From: Sphaerosporella brunnea
Taxonomy: Eukaryota; Ascomycota; Pezizomycetes; Pezizales; Pyronemataceae
Reading direction: 5' to 3'
Length of the DNA stretch: 64,000 nt
Assembly (NCBI GenBank): GCA_008704415.1
Contig: VXIS01000218.1
Location: 18,527 to 82,526 of the forward strand
Below are positions 21,010 through 31,016 of this stretch, one piece after another (the stretch's first letter is position 1; the number at the start of each line of letters is the position of its first letter). Under the pieces are notes generated by a model. It saw nothing but the letters and a program-made list of their open reading frames with translations, was not told the origin of the DNA and did not search any database. A program made the translations under genes and the position numbers.

Positions 21010-22896
21010 TTACGACGTGTGAAACTCAAAGAAACAATTGCGATCCTCAGTCATACAAAGTGGCTTGTCACATGAACCACAATGCCACCGGGTTTTGGGT
21101 AGGTTTTCTGAACCTCCCTCCCCCCGGTGTTTGAAGCGACACAACCAACACACCCGGCGGCCCTCTTCTAGGTACATTGGGAGGTGCCCACAATCAGATG
21201 GGCATAGTCTAGCAGCAGGGAGCTCAGTCGCGGCAGTTACACGGCTAGAAGAAGTTACATGGCTTGCTGTAGAGGAGGTTGTGGAGGCCCGGGTGGTCCG
21301 GGGTTGTGCAGAGCCGGCCTTGATGAGCGCCCACGCACAACGCAACCTAAATGCTTTATGAGTGAGCTCCTCAGCCTCCGCAACATCTGCAAAGATGATT
21401 CTTGCGTTGATCAACATGCTCTGTACCGCCCAGAAAAATATAGGCCACCAGGTGCGGAAGGAAATCAGCTCGATCTCGTAGTAGCTGCGAAGTTGGTCGG
21501 CAATATCCACCCCACCCATATGATGATTATACTCATCAAAGCATGTAGGAATGAGCATTTCCTTCTGGTTCTGTCCTTTAAAAGCCTCGCGGGCATTCTT
21601 TGCGTTCGTGCTTTTTGGGCCAGGTCGAAAGCGAAGGGAAAGAGTCTGGGCGTCTAGGTGGTGAACGGTAGTCAAAATAGTGACCGGCGCATTGTCTATC
21701 CACCGCAGCGCCCCTACGTCCACACCGCAGGTTGAATCCTTGACTACTGCACTTTCAGTTGAGTGGTACGGAAGCTTAGTGACGTCTTGCTTGGCGAGAT
21801 AGAGTTGGGCGGGGAATTCTTTAGACTTTGGACGGGCCGTCCCGCAACCGCCGATTCCTAGATCCCGCCGCAACCTCGCCAACAAAGGGACCGTACAATA
21901 GAAATTGTCTAAATAGGCAGTGAAAAATCTATTCTTTGGGAGCTTCTTTAGAAGGTGGTAAACAACGTTGCCCGTTGATGTAAGGCCTTCCACAGGGTCC
22001 ACCGGGTCAGATCCAGCCTGATTAGATGTCGGCAGAAAGTCCCACACGTAGCCATGGTCCGCGAGGCAGTGAAACTTAAATCCCTGTTCGATTGGCTTGG
22101 ACGGCATCTTGTACGTGTCCTGTGACCTGCCTGTGCATCGCATCATAGCTTCGTCAACCGCTACGTTTGTTGAGGGGACGCGGTATTGCTGTGAACTCTT
22201 CCGCAGCTGCTCCAAAATGGGGTCCACCTTCGAATGCCACAACCTTCGTACATGGCCGTGTTCGTCTTCTATTTCTTTGGGTGCCGTCGGGGATTCGATG
22301 TGAAGAAACCGTTTTATTTGTTCAAAACGTGTTAAGCCCATGTAGTGACGGATAGGGTGGTCGGGGTTTTCGTCGTCGTGCCGCCAGTAGTCCGGGAGTG
22401 CTGGGGACCAGTGAACACCCATATAGATGACAATTCCCAGCCAAACTCCCACCTCAACCGCTGTAACAGGTTTCCAGAGCCTTCCTGGAGGCTTGCCCGC
22501 TTCCTTTAGCTCGGCATACTCATTGGTATGTGTCGCGATCGTCTCCAGCAAGGTCGGGGTTAAAAAAAGCCTAAAGATTCCCTCTGGGCGAATATTCTCA
22601 AGACGAGTGAGCGCAGCTGGCAGGGTATTGTATGCACTGTGGGGGGGTGTTTCGGGTACCATGGGCACGAAGGGGAGCCCACTGCAGCCTTTGGGCGACC
22701 GTGGTGCAGCACTTTGTCGTGCTTCGGGGGTGGGCGAGTGAGATTTAGTGATGCGTCGTTTTTTCGCCCGCTGTTTGCCTTTGGAGGGCCCTGCTGAAGT
22801 GGAAGGGCCTGCCTGCACCTCAGGTTCATCTTCCGATATGTGGGGAGGGGCGTAGTTCACTGCTTTCTCTCTTGGGCGGAGCTTTCGGTCGGACAT
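21010..22896 (-). CDS. PiggyBac-type transposase, full length
   Basis: From the first in-frame ATG (MSDRKLRPREKAVNY) the frame runs 628 residues without interruption, close to the usual 590-640. A basic, low-complexity N-terminus (KGKQRAKKRR) precedes the DDE_Tnp_1_7 domain. The catalytic aspartates are in their known settings: D248 in VDEAMM, D330 in YLDNFY, and D464/D467 in MGGVDIADQ. The C-terminus has a cysteine-rich zinc-binding domain (CPSDCGH, CWLC, CGSCDKPLC) used by this family to bind its ends. A TATA-like GATATAAAC lies about 75-80 bases upstream of the ATG. The protein should cut and paste at TTAA in the nucleus. No terminal inverted repeats or TTAA pair were found, so it may be a recent copy with unrecognised ends, a source for non-autonomous elements, or a domesticated gene. 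Confidence 0.9.
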   Translation of the reverse strand: MSDRKLRPREKAVNYAPPHISEDEPEVQAGPSTSAGPSKGKQRAKKRRITKSHSPTPEARQSAAPRSPKGCSGLPFVPMVPETPPHSAYNTLPAALTRLENIRPEGIFRLFLTPTLLETIATHTNEYAELKEAGKPPGRLWKPVTAVEVGVWLGIVIYMGVHWSPALPDYWRHDDENPDHPIRHYMGLTRFEQIKRFLHIESPTAPKEIEDEHGHVRRLWHSKVDPILEQLRKSSQQYRVPSTNVAVDEAMMRCTGRSQDTYKMPSKPIEQGFKFHCLADHGYVWDFLPTSNQAGSDPVDPVEGLTSTGNVVYHLLKKLPKNRFFTAYLDNFYCTVPLLARLRRDLGIGGCGTARPKSKEFPAQLYLAKQDVTKLPYHSTESAVVKDSTCGVDVGALRWIDNAPVTILTTVHHLDAQTLSLRFRPGPKSTNAKNAREAFKGQNQKEMLIPTCFDEYNHHMGGVDIADQLRSYYEIELISFRTWWPIFFWAVQSMLINARIIFADVAEAEELTHKAFRLRCAWALIKAGSAQPRTTRASTTSSTASHVTSSSRVTAATELPAARLCPSDCGHLPMYLEEGRRVCWLCRFKHRGEGGSENLPKTRWHCGSCDKPLCMTEDRNCFFEFHTS

Positions 22897-22968
22897 TCTG
22901 GTGACTTCGGGTGCTGTTGCGACCACCAAACACCCGTCCCCACCGGCCTTTTTCACCACCCCCGACAA

Positions 22969-22980
22969 GATATAAACTTA
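22969..22980 (-). promoter_or_regulatory. TATA-like element of the piggyBac gene
   Basis: On the minus strand the sequence AAGTTTATATC lies about 75 bases before the chosen ATG and is the only TATA-like motif in the near upstream region. It overlaps a CTTAAG that includes the only nearby TTAA. Confidence 0.35.
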
Positions 22981-25291
22981 AGTTCACTGGCTAGATACAC
23001 TTTTCAAATGCATAGAAGCCACGTAGGCACAGTTTCCTCGGACTACAAAATTCTCGTTGTTGCGCTATGTCGTGGGGTGTCGGTTGCGACGCGCGTTTCT
23101 GGTCCTTATGGACCAGATTACGGTCCAGGGGATATCACCAACGCAGGTTGAAAACAACGGTTGCGACGTTTTTTGCAGCCCCAGCCGAGGCCCCGAGGCT
23201 GGAGCTGCCCGTCAGTCGGCCTGACACCGCACACGCCGATACGCCCGGTCGGAAGGGGCGGCGGGTGATATCCCCGCACTTTGACAAGACAAGCGAGCAC
23301 GGGCGACGTGTTGTGACCCAAGAGTCATGCGATGCCTGATATAATTCAAGCCCCAGATCCAGTCTGCTTGGGCATCTCTAAACTCGCCTGACAGCCAACA
23401 GTGTCATGACGAAAGCGCCCCAATGCTCCAGTCCGTGCTCACTGTTCAAAGGCAGCTGGTAGCGGCTGGCACCTGGCCATAGCACCTGGCCATAGCACAG
23501 CCGTGATCGCTTTGGGTGGTCTTAGCTTTCCAAATCCACCGCCTCACTGTTTGAATAGGCTCACGAGATTGCGCAACCGGTGGAAGCTCGCATCTTATTT
23601 TTACACGGCGCATCTTGTTTATTGGACCCAAGACCTGCTGTCTCAGAGTTGTCACTCGCTTTCCACTCCATATAGAATCGTCAACATCTCTACCAACGGA
23701 GCCCACCGAACTGCGGGTTCCAAGCCGCCTGCACTATACCGCAGCTATTGCGACTAACACACCTACGGCTGATTCCGATCGCTTCAACGGGGAAGCTGAA
23801 GCGCAATGTTACTGACTGCGATTGACATTTCGGGAACAAAAAACAACGCACTATAACCGGCACTGCGTTTTCTCCGCCTCCACAAGAAAAACCGGGGTAT
23901 TCAAGGTGAACAGGCGCACTCACATTCCGCGGAGTTTGTCTTTGCCCCCGCTTCCCACCCGGCAGGATCAAGGCGTTGTGAATATACTGGCTGAACAGTG
24001 GAATACGCCTCGAGAAGGACAATCCGCCAACTCATCCACGGAGAACGCCCATTCGGCACCCAAAGTCAAACACCACAGCGCCCCAAGTGACGAACGCAGC
24101 ACCAACCGCAATCCCAGTTACAGACCGGGAGAACGCCGCAGCGCGGCCAGTGGCTGGAGCAAGCCCAGAAGGACCGCATTCCTCCCACCAGGCCGGGGTC
24201 AACTGTCCAGTGGAAACATCGCCGGTAACTTCAAGGAAATTCCTGCTGCAGGAAGCGTCCAGCAGCTGCAAACACCGGATCAGGACTGGCAACGCTTCCT
24301 GCCTCCGCGACTATTCCCCTGGTCAATGTGAGAAGATGACGCGCAGGGGTTTGTATTACGAGATTCCAACGGCCGTCGTGTTGAGAGAGGCGGGGGAGAC
24401 GAAGCCAGTAATATACAAACGAACCGAACCGAAGAAAGTTGGATATTCGAGAAAATTGACCTGTGGCCGAAACCTCGTCGGCGAATATGACCGCTGTGTG
24501 CGATGCTGTGCGGGGGATATTTACAAGCTTGAGGGGCTTGAGTGCGTGCGCGGTATAGTTACCCATATCCTCTACCCACCAGCACACGTTCAAGCCGCAA
24601 CGGGTACCAGTACCTCTTCAACAGGCACCTGCCGGGCTTCGTTTCGCGTCACGTCACAGCTCGTGATCAGTGCTTTCCACAGCGGCATGAGTTGGCCATG
24701 CAATTTATGAAATGTAGAGGCCTGGCACGTTCGATACCTGATGTGTGTATTGTACCACACGCAGTCTGGTTGAGCGTGAGGTCGAACTCACATGTGCTGA
24801 AAACGTCTGCTACCACTTGCCTGAGAAACATAGCGGTTACCGGGTCACACCTAAACAACCGCATATTTACATCAACAGACTGTAACGCGGATCGAGGAAG
24901 CGCTTTGATAAGCTCATCAGCGAGCATGAATGCAGTTGATGCGTACAGGTAGATCTTGGAAAGCCACTGCTGAGCTTTCACCCAGTACTCTTTAGGTTGG
25001 ATCTGACCCACGTCGCCAGCACAATTGCGATTGGCGGACTCAAGAGCACTGGCGAACAGCAGAAAAGTTGTCGCTTGCCTGCTCGGGCTTGTTTAGCCAG
25101 GATGGGTCGTGTTTGCGGCGGTGGGGGCCTGGTGGGAGGTGTTCATGGTTCAGTAGTTGTTGGTGATCGGAAAGAAGAGATGGAGAGAATGTAGGAAATG
25201 CTGTCAACTTTCATAGCCAACCAAAGAAAAACTGATAAGGTCACCCGGGTGCAAATGCATTGAACAAGGAAAGCGCCAAGCAATTAAGCAA
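22981..25291. other. Unassigned tract with weak protein-like frames
   Basis: The stretch 23690-23745 matches the CFEM-like exon of 11385-11488 (CAAGCCGCCTGCAC) and continues as AAIATNTPTADSD, which resembles the second part of a CFEM domain; it is a decayed fragment. A minus-strand frame at 24667-25011 (LSKIYLYASTAFMLADELI) and another at 24231-24593 read as protein, with a possible GTGAGT intron between them, but no family is recognised. Confidence 0.35.
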
Positions 25292-25741
25292 CATGTTGAC
25301 AGTGTTTCGTACGGTCCGTCCAGGACTGCAGACTGGATCGGACCGTCTAGTACGATCCAATCCGGTCCACACTTCAGGAGGACCACCACGATCTAGTCTG
25401 ATTCAGTCCACGGGCGCCAGGGACCGGGACGGACTGCGGTGGACTGCAGTTGGCTGGATGCTGAGTATGATTGTAGGTGTACGTAGCTTGTGATATGTAT
25501 CATAGTAGAAACCCGCCGGGAGTCCGTTTGCCGCGGTGGACGCTTCTCCATGCCTCACCCCGCCGTGGACCCTTTTCCACGCCGCCGCTGCGGACCCCTT
25601 CTTGACCGGCGAAAAAAATTTGATTCCTTTCGCCACCGGTCGTCATTCTCAACGGGTGTTTCTCAACGTGTGTCCATAACCCTTAACCACTACCTCCGAA
25701 GCTCAAACTTCAACCACAGCACACGCCCTCACCCCGCTTTC

Positions 25742-26185
25742 TATTCGCAGGAGCCAGAGTTCGTCCAGCGGCGGTCTGCGGACGAATTGGGCCGTGATAG
25801 CTTGGAAGTCTTTCAACATGAGGCATCGCTTGATGCGCATGCTGTTCAGGATGTCATCAAATATTGGGCTGCAAAGGGCACCGAGCCACGCTAGAAGGAC
25901 CTAGCACGCATGGCTCTTGAGTACCTAACCATACCTGCTATGTCTGCTGAACCGGAGCGCGCCTTCAGCAGTGCAAAATTGACCATTCCGGATCGCCGGT
26001 GCATCTTGAGCGATGACGCTATCAGCGCTCTGCAGTGTTTAAATTGCTGGACGCGCGATGGATTGAAATATTCCCAATTACAGGAGCTTGATGAAATGCT
26101 CGAGGCACTATCGAAAGCGGAACTTGAAAAGAGGAAACAGAACAGCGGAAGACGAGGAGAGCAGGGGACCGGGAGAGAGGGATAG
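25742..26185 (+). pseudogene. hAT transposase C-terminal domain with in-frame TAG
   Basis: The frame reads VQDVIKYWAAKGTEPR, then TAG at 25892, then KDLARMALEYLTIPAMSAEPERAFSSAKLTIPDRRC and a helical tail. YLTIPAMSAEPERAFS is the hallmark of the hAT dimerisation domain. The DDE core and zinc finger are deleted and the single nonsense codon divides what is left, so no active enzyme can be made. Confidence 0.8.
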
Positions 26186-26246
26186 CGGGATCGCGGGATA
26201 ACCGGATAGCGGTCTAGCGGGATAGCGGGATAGCGGGATAGCGGCG
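26176..26246 (+). repeat. GGGATAGC-type minisatellite in the hAT 3' region
   Basis: Repeats of about 8 bases (GGGATAGC with variants GGGATCGC and GGATAACC) run from the end of the transposase frame. The relative at 50711 has only a degenerate trace of them, so they expanded within this copy or lineage. Confidence 0.7.
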
Positions 26247-26562
26247 GTCATGTATTGGTAGAAAATTGGCAACAGATAGTGTTCTGGTGAACGCCCAAAC
26301 AACGGTCGACTGCAGTCGCCTGCAGGCGGTCAAGACCGCAGTACCAAAAAGACTGCCAGTCCTGGTCGTTCCTGAAGACTGGATCGCGGCATGCGATCCA
26401 GTCCGGTCCAGAGGGAGGACCGGACCGAACGGACCGTTCGGAACACTGCATGTTGATGGCTGACATATTTCCTGCCGCAGTGGACCGTGGTCATTTTAGG
26501 GATCGCACAATCCCAGCATGCTACCAACACACACACACTTCACCAGCGACGCGGCGTAGTTG

Positions 26563-26567
26563 TCAAT
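26563..26567. repeat. 5-bp target duplication of the LTR element, left
   Basis: TCAAT directly precedes the left LTR; the same five bases follow the right LTR at 34406-34410. Five bases is the usual size for Ty3/gypsy integrases. Confidence 0.9.
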
Positions 26568-27079
26568 TGTAACCTTTTCGTGAGCTTATAAGATCCGCTA
26601 TTTCACAGATGCAAATAAACTCAGAACCGTTTGTGTATCTGACTTGATAAATACCAAGAGAATACTCGCACTCAGGTCACTGATCAACTCAGTATTTATT
26701 GATGATAGTCGATACAATCTGGGCTGCTCGAAAGGCCGTATCGAAAGAAGAGAAAAGAATGAATGTAGGAAAAGCTCGTAGCTTTTATAGCCAACGATGC
26801 TGAGTACATCATGTGATAACAATCTGGTGGCAAATTCGAAACTAAGGAAAGAATGGTCTAGAAGACCTGCAAGTCTGCCTTGTGGAAACTAGAAGATTCC
26901 AAAGTGACGTAGCATCGAAGGGGCTAGAAAGTGCTAGAAACATGGTGACAAAACATAGTAAAGAAAGTAATGGAAACTCGTAGAATGCTGTTATCATACC
27001 ATCGTTACTGCCTTATAGTTTTATATCTTAGTAAGGAAATACGTAAGAAAGAAACCATAGTAAGTGTAATAATCTTACA
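26568..27079 (-). repeat. 3' LTR of the chromovirus
   Basis: The LTR is 512 bases and runs TGTAAG...GGTTACA on the minus strand, with the usual TG/CA ends. U3 contains CTATAAAAGC at 26781-26790 as a likely TATA box; AATAAA at 26695-26700 is a likely polyadenylation signal. It differs from the other LTR at one position (C at 26949 against T at 34275). A purine-rich tract (AAGGGGAAG, 27080-27088) lies directly upstream on the minus strand and fits the polypurine tract for plus-strand priming. Confidence 0.95.
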
Positions 27080-27106
27080 CTTCCCCTTAAAAAACAGTTG
27101 AAACAG

Positions 27107-29010
27107 TTACTCACGTAAATCAAAAACGGAAGAAGCAATAGATGACATAGGAGAAGAACAGAAAGAATCATCAGAAGGAAAGAAAAAATCGGGAGGAAGA
27201 GTGACTGCGGTGGAGGTGTAGTCCTGGGTCCTCTTCGAAAGGAATTCCTGGATGGAATCAGCGCCAGTGTTGCGTACATTCTCATCAGGTTCCCAAGAGT
27301 TGTTTTCAGGTCCATAATTCTCCCAAGAGATATACCAGTAATCGATACCGTTAATCTTCTTGTGGTCGAGAATCTCCTTGATGTTGTAGAGAGTGTGGTC
27401 GTCTTCTTCTTCGTCATCGTAGCTGGAGGGAGGAGGCGGAATTGTCTTGTCTGAAATTCGCTGGAAGAGCTTGAGTTTGTCCTGGGCGAAGATGGGATAA
27501 ACACGCTTGTTCTTGGGGAGTTCAAGTGTGCAGTTGCCTGTATCCTCATCGACTTTTGTGATCCTGTAGGGCCCTTCCCAAACTTCCATAAGCTTCCTAA
27601 CCTTGCCCTTCCCTCGAGAACGTCTCTTGTAAAACACCCATTGTCCAACCTGAAGTTGAACCTTAGGATTCCTACGCTTGGCAGCAATGCTTGCCTGGCG
27701 GTGACGTGCTGCCAGCAATGCATCTCGAGCCACAGCATTGTTGATCTTTTGCTGCTCGAGGTACTCATTGACTGCAGGGACATTCGAATCGAATTCAACT
27801 GGTAAAATGCGAGGGATATGACCAAATTGAACTTCGTGAGGGGTACGCTTGATGGTGGTGGAAGGAGAGTGGTTGAAGGCGTGCTCAACACGCCAGAGGT
27901 GACGAGACCAGTCTGCCTGTTTGTTGTTGGTGAAAATCCGAAGCATTTGAGCGATGGTACGGTTGGCCCGCTCCACTTGTCCATTGGTGTTTTGATGGAA
28001 AGCGGTGGCCATGAGGAGGTCGGTACCAATCTGCTTGTGGAGTCCTTGCCAGAACTGCGAGGTGAATCGAGGGTCTCTGTCCGAAACGATTGACTCTGGG
28101 AGTCCGTAGCGAGCGTAGTAGTGTTTAATGAAAACATCCGTAACGTCCTTTGCCGAAAATCCGTCCTTTAGGGGAACCAAAACAAGACCAGAAGAGAAGC
28201 GGTCAATGATGACCATGATGTGCTTGAAACCGTCCGAAGAGTTGAATGGACCAAGGAAATCAATAGCAATTGACTCCCATGGGCGAAGGGGAATTTCCAA
28301 GAGGCGAGCTTCGCCAATTGGCTTGGTGGTGGCATCTTTGTTGCGCTGACACTCAAGGCATTCTCTGCAGAACTCGTCGATGTCCTGCTTCATCCTAGGC
28401 CAGTAAAAACTCTGCCTGCATAGGATGTAGGTCTTCTCGGTGCCTTGATGTCCCACACTCTTGTGACAACTTTGCATGATGACATGCCGGACTGAGGAGG
28501 AGGGATTGTCTCTGGAAAGGACTGCATTGGGGACGTAAACTCGAAGGTTGGAGGTGATGGAGGGGTCATCTAGCACAACATATCCTGTGTCATGCCAGTG
28601 AAATGGCTTGCGAATGCCATTCTTGACCATGGGATCGTCTTCATATGCCTGCTTGAATGTAGGGAGCATGGCCTTCCCTATGTGGTTGTCAAGGAAAAAT
28701 GCGGGTACTCTGTTGCGAGTGTCGTAATGAATGACTTCCTGGGAACGATTTCCTGGTGGGTGTTGAGGTGGTTCGAACATTTCTGCATCCTCTTTGTCCA
28801 GAAGAGGAGTTTCGTCCGAAATCGATGGCTGAATTTTTTGCTGAGTCCCTTCCCCTTCAAAATCCTTGTTGGAACCTTGGTCATGCTCTGCCGATTCCTT
28901 ATCCTTTTTCTCCTGTTCCTTACGAGCCTGAGCTCGAGTTAGAAAGGCCTGGGGATCAGAGGGTATGGGTTCCATGGGTGGGGAAATGGGCTCAATGGGC
29001 CGCTCTCTCT
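27107..29010 (-). CDS. Integrase with chromodomain (pol, third segment)
   Basis: The frame is open from 29773, but its homologous part starts near 29010. It has the HHCC zinc-binding domain (HKSVGH...CRECLEC), the DDE catalytic core (D in IDFLGPF, D in SDRDPRF, E in NGQVERANR), and the GPY/F-type module (EVWEGPYRITKVD). Near the C-terminus is a chromodomain (YNIKEILDHKK...YWYISWENYG...SWEPDENV) with its aromatic residues, which in chromoviruses directs insertion to methylated histone H3 chromatin. An acidic stretch (DDEEEDD) precedes it. All catalytic residues are intact; the only defect is the broken join to the RNase H segment upstream. Confidence 0.9.
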
Positions 29011-29111
29011 GGAGTCTGGGTACCAGATGGCGGTGACTGGATGGGTTGGAAATCTGACTATCTTGGTGGGTGGCAGCTTGGAGGAGCGCACATACTCCAC
29101 CTGGGTTGGCC

Positions 29112-31016
29112 TCAGCCTGGCCATAAACCTGTCGATTTCCTCCTTCGATGGGGTCTTTGTCGACCAAGAGGGGGTTTCTCCTGGGTGCGATGGCGTAGGT
29201 TTGGAACTGGCGTGACTTCGTCCTGGATTCGCTGGGGGTTTTCCTGGTTGTTCTGTTGCTGGTCTGGGAGCGTCCTGGGGGTAGGCGTGGTGGTGAAGGT
29301 CTGTACTTGTCTGGGTATATCCTGTTTCCACCAAGGGCCGTCTGGGTGTTGTCTCTCCTGTGGGAATTTCGGGCGTGGTGCGCCTGATTCTGGAGACCAT
29401 TGGAGGGCAGGTGCCCTTGAACTATTCGCGTAGGTGATGTAACCATGGTGGACAAGCCACTCATAGTTGCCGATGGGGTCTTCATCTGGGTCTGGACATT
29501 CTGAATCGGGTCCAAATGAATCGTCCATGTCTGTGTCTTCGTCTGGGGAGTCGTAGAATTCGTCGTCGCTATCGGATTCAAATTGAGCGTGATACTGAGA
29601 GTTTGACTTCCAGGTGCTGAAGGTTTCCATGAATCCTGAGGAATAGTGATATGGGCAGCCGTCTCTGGAGTGGCAGGCTGTCCAGTGGAGGTTTGGGTCG
29701 CACCTCTCATAGCGCGAGGCTCCCTTGGGGCGGAGGCTGGCGGAAGGTTTGTTGTTTGAGGTGGACATCTCATTTGAGACTTGAAGAGCGTGTGGAAAGT
29801 GTGAGGAAAGCTTGTATGTTTCGGTAGAGGTGGTCTGTTGAGGAATGGAGGTTGTGGGGTTGAGGAGACTGTCGATGGAGCCGAAATCCTCTGGTTTTAA
29901 GTTCTCATGGAGGAACTCATCTGGTGGCGTTATCTCCTTGTCCTCATCCTCATACAGACGTGAAAGTGTGTCTGCTAATTGATTGCTTTCTCCTGGTGTG
30001 TGCTGGATTTGAAAATCGAACATCTGGATGTATTCCAGCCATCTGGCTAGTCTGCCAGTGGTCATGGGTTTCGTCACAAGGTACTCCAGTGCCTTGTGGT
30101 CAGTAATTACCGTAAATGGTATTCCTAATAGCTTTGTTTCGAATGCACCTAGTGCGTCAACTATAGCTAGAAGCTCCTGGTTGGTGGTGTTGTAATTTTC
30201 CTGGGTGGCGGTAAAGCGTCTGCTGTGTATCGCTGCGATTCTAGACTTCGAATCTTCTAGATTCTTGCCATGACAAATGAATGCACCCGTCCCCACCCGA
30301 GATGCATCTGTCACCAGATACACCTTATCTTCGCCTGACTTGATTCTGTCATATCGAAGCGGTGTGAGGGGTACATGTTTTCGGCAAAGATCCTTGATCT
30401 GCCGAAATGCATGGTCATGCAGGGCATCCCATCGCCACTCAGCATTTCCGGTTAATTCCGTGAGTGGTGCTAGGATAGTGGAGCTGTGAAAAAGGTGTGG
30501 TGCCACATAATTGATTACACCTAAAAAGCTTTGTAGCTGCTTTTTGTTTGTGGGTGTGCGCCAATCCTGTATTTTCCGAATTCTCTCTGGGTGTGGGTGG
30601 ATCTCATGACCAGAGATAATGTGTCCTAGGAGGCGTAGCTGGGATGTCATGAACTGACATTTGTCCATCCTGAGATAGAACTTCGCTTTTGCAAGCTGCC
30701 GAAAAACTTGCTCAAGGTGTCGCATGTGTTCTTCTCGAGTTTCGGAAAAGATAAGGATGTCATCTAGGTACACCCATACAAATTTTCCGATGAATTCGCC
30801 TAAGATAGTGTTCATGCAGCGCATCATGGTTGCAGGAGCATTGCAGTCTCCCTGCAGCATGACCTTAACTTGAAAAGAGCCGAGGTCATCTGCATTGATG
30901 ACATTTAATTCTTCCGATGATGGCTCCACTCGCACCTGGTGATAGGCGTTGGAAAGGTCTAGAACTGACTTGAAGTTCGCTCTAGCAGCATCCTCTCGGA
31001 TGTTATCTGCATGAGG
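29112..31016 (-). CDS. Reverse transcriptase and RNase H (pol, second segment)
   Basis: The frame picks up the polymerase directly after the one-base shift at 31017. The catalytic motif VWVYLDDILIF lies near 30780-30750, followed by the thumb region (FLGVINYVAPHLF). RNase H follows, with LVTDASRVGTGA, QELLAIVDAL, TDHKALEYL and a final Asp in LADTLSR. After about 30000 the sequence becomes a long acidic linker (DSDDEFYDSPDEDTDMDD) before integrase. Near 29150 a better coding frame (SKEEIDRFMARLRPTQVEYV) takes over in another phase, so a small indel ends this segment before its nominal stop. Confidence 0.9.
   Translation of the reverse strand, partial: PHADNIREDAARANFKSVLDLSNAYHQVRVEPSSEELNVINADDLGSFQVKVMLQGDCNAPATMMRCMNTILGEFIGKFVWVYLDDILIFSETREEHMRHLEQVFRQLAKAKFYLRMDKCQFMTSQLRLLGHIISGHEIHPHPERIRKIQDWRTPTNKKQLQSFLGVINYVAPHLFHSSTILAPLTELTGNAEWRWDALHDHAFRQIKDLCRKHVPLTPLRYDRIKSGEDKVYLVTDASRVGTGAFICHGKNLEDSKSRIAAIHSRRFTATQENYNTTNQELLAIVDALGAFETKLLGIPFTVITDHKALEYLVTKPMTTGRLARWLEYIQMFDFQIQHTPGESNQLADTLSRLYEDEDKEITPPDEFLHENLKPEDFGSIDSLLNPTTSIPQQTTSTETYKLSSHFPHALQVSNEMSTSNNKPSASLRPKGASRYERCDPNLHWTACHSRDGCPYHYSSGFMETFSTWKSNSQYHAQFESDSDDEFYDSPDEDTDMDDSFGPDSECPDPDEDPIGNYEWLVHHGYITYANSSRAPALQWSPESGAPRPKFPQERQHPDGPWWKQDIPRQVQTFTTTPTPRTLPDQQQNNQENPQRIQDEVTPVPNLRHRTQEKPPLGRQRPHRRRKSTGLWPG

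Larger units (their letters stand above)
25300..26448 (+). mobile_element. hAT deletion derivative with perfect target duplication
   Basis: The ends are CAGTGTTTCGTACGGTCCG (left) and the inverse of CAGTGTTCCGAACGGTCCG (right). CATGTTGA lies directly outside both ends (25292-25299 and 26449-26456), an exact 8-bp duplication typical of hAT insertion. Inside each end are GGTCC- and GGATCG-rich subterminal repeats. The 1149-bp interior keeps only the C-terminal part of a transposase, so the element is non-autonomous. A shorter relative lies at 50711-51344. Confidence 0.9.

Noticed and set aside
22974..22984. TTAA within CTTAAG as a piggyBac insertion site
   Set aside because: No partner TTAA with a matching inverted terminal sequence was found on the other side of the gene.
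26598..26822. Identical small open frames in both LTRs (also 33924-34148)
   Set aside because: They are identical only because the LTRs are copies of each other, and they lie across the promoter and polyadenylation regions.
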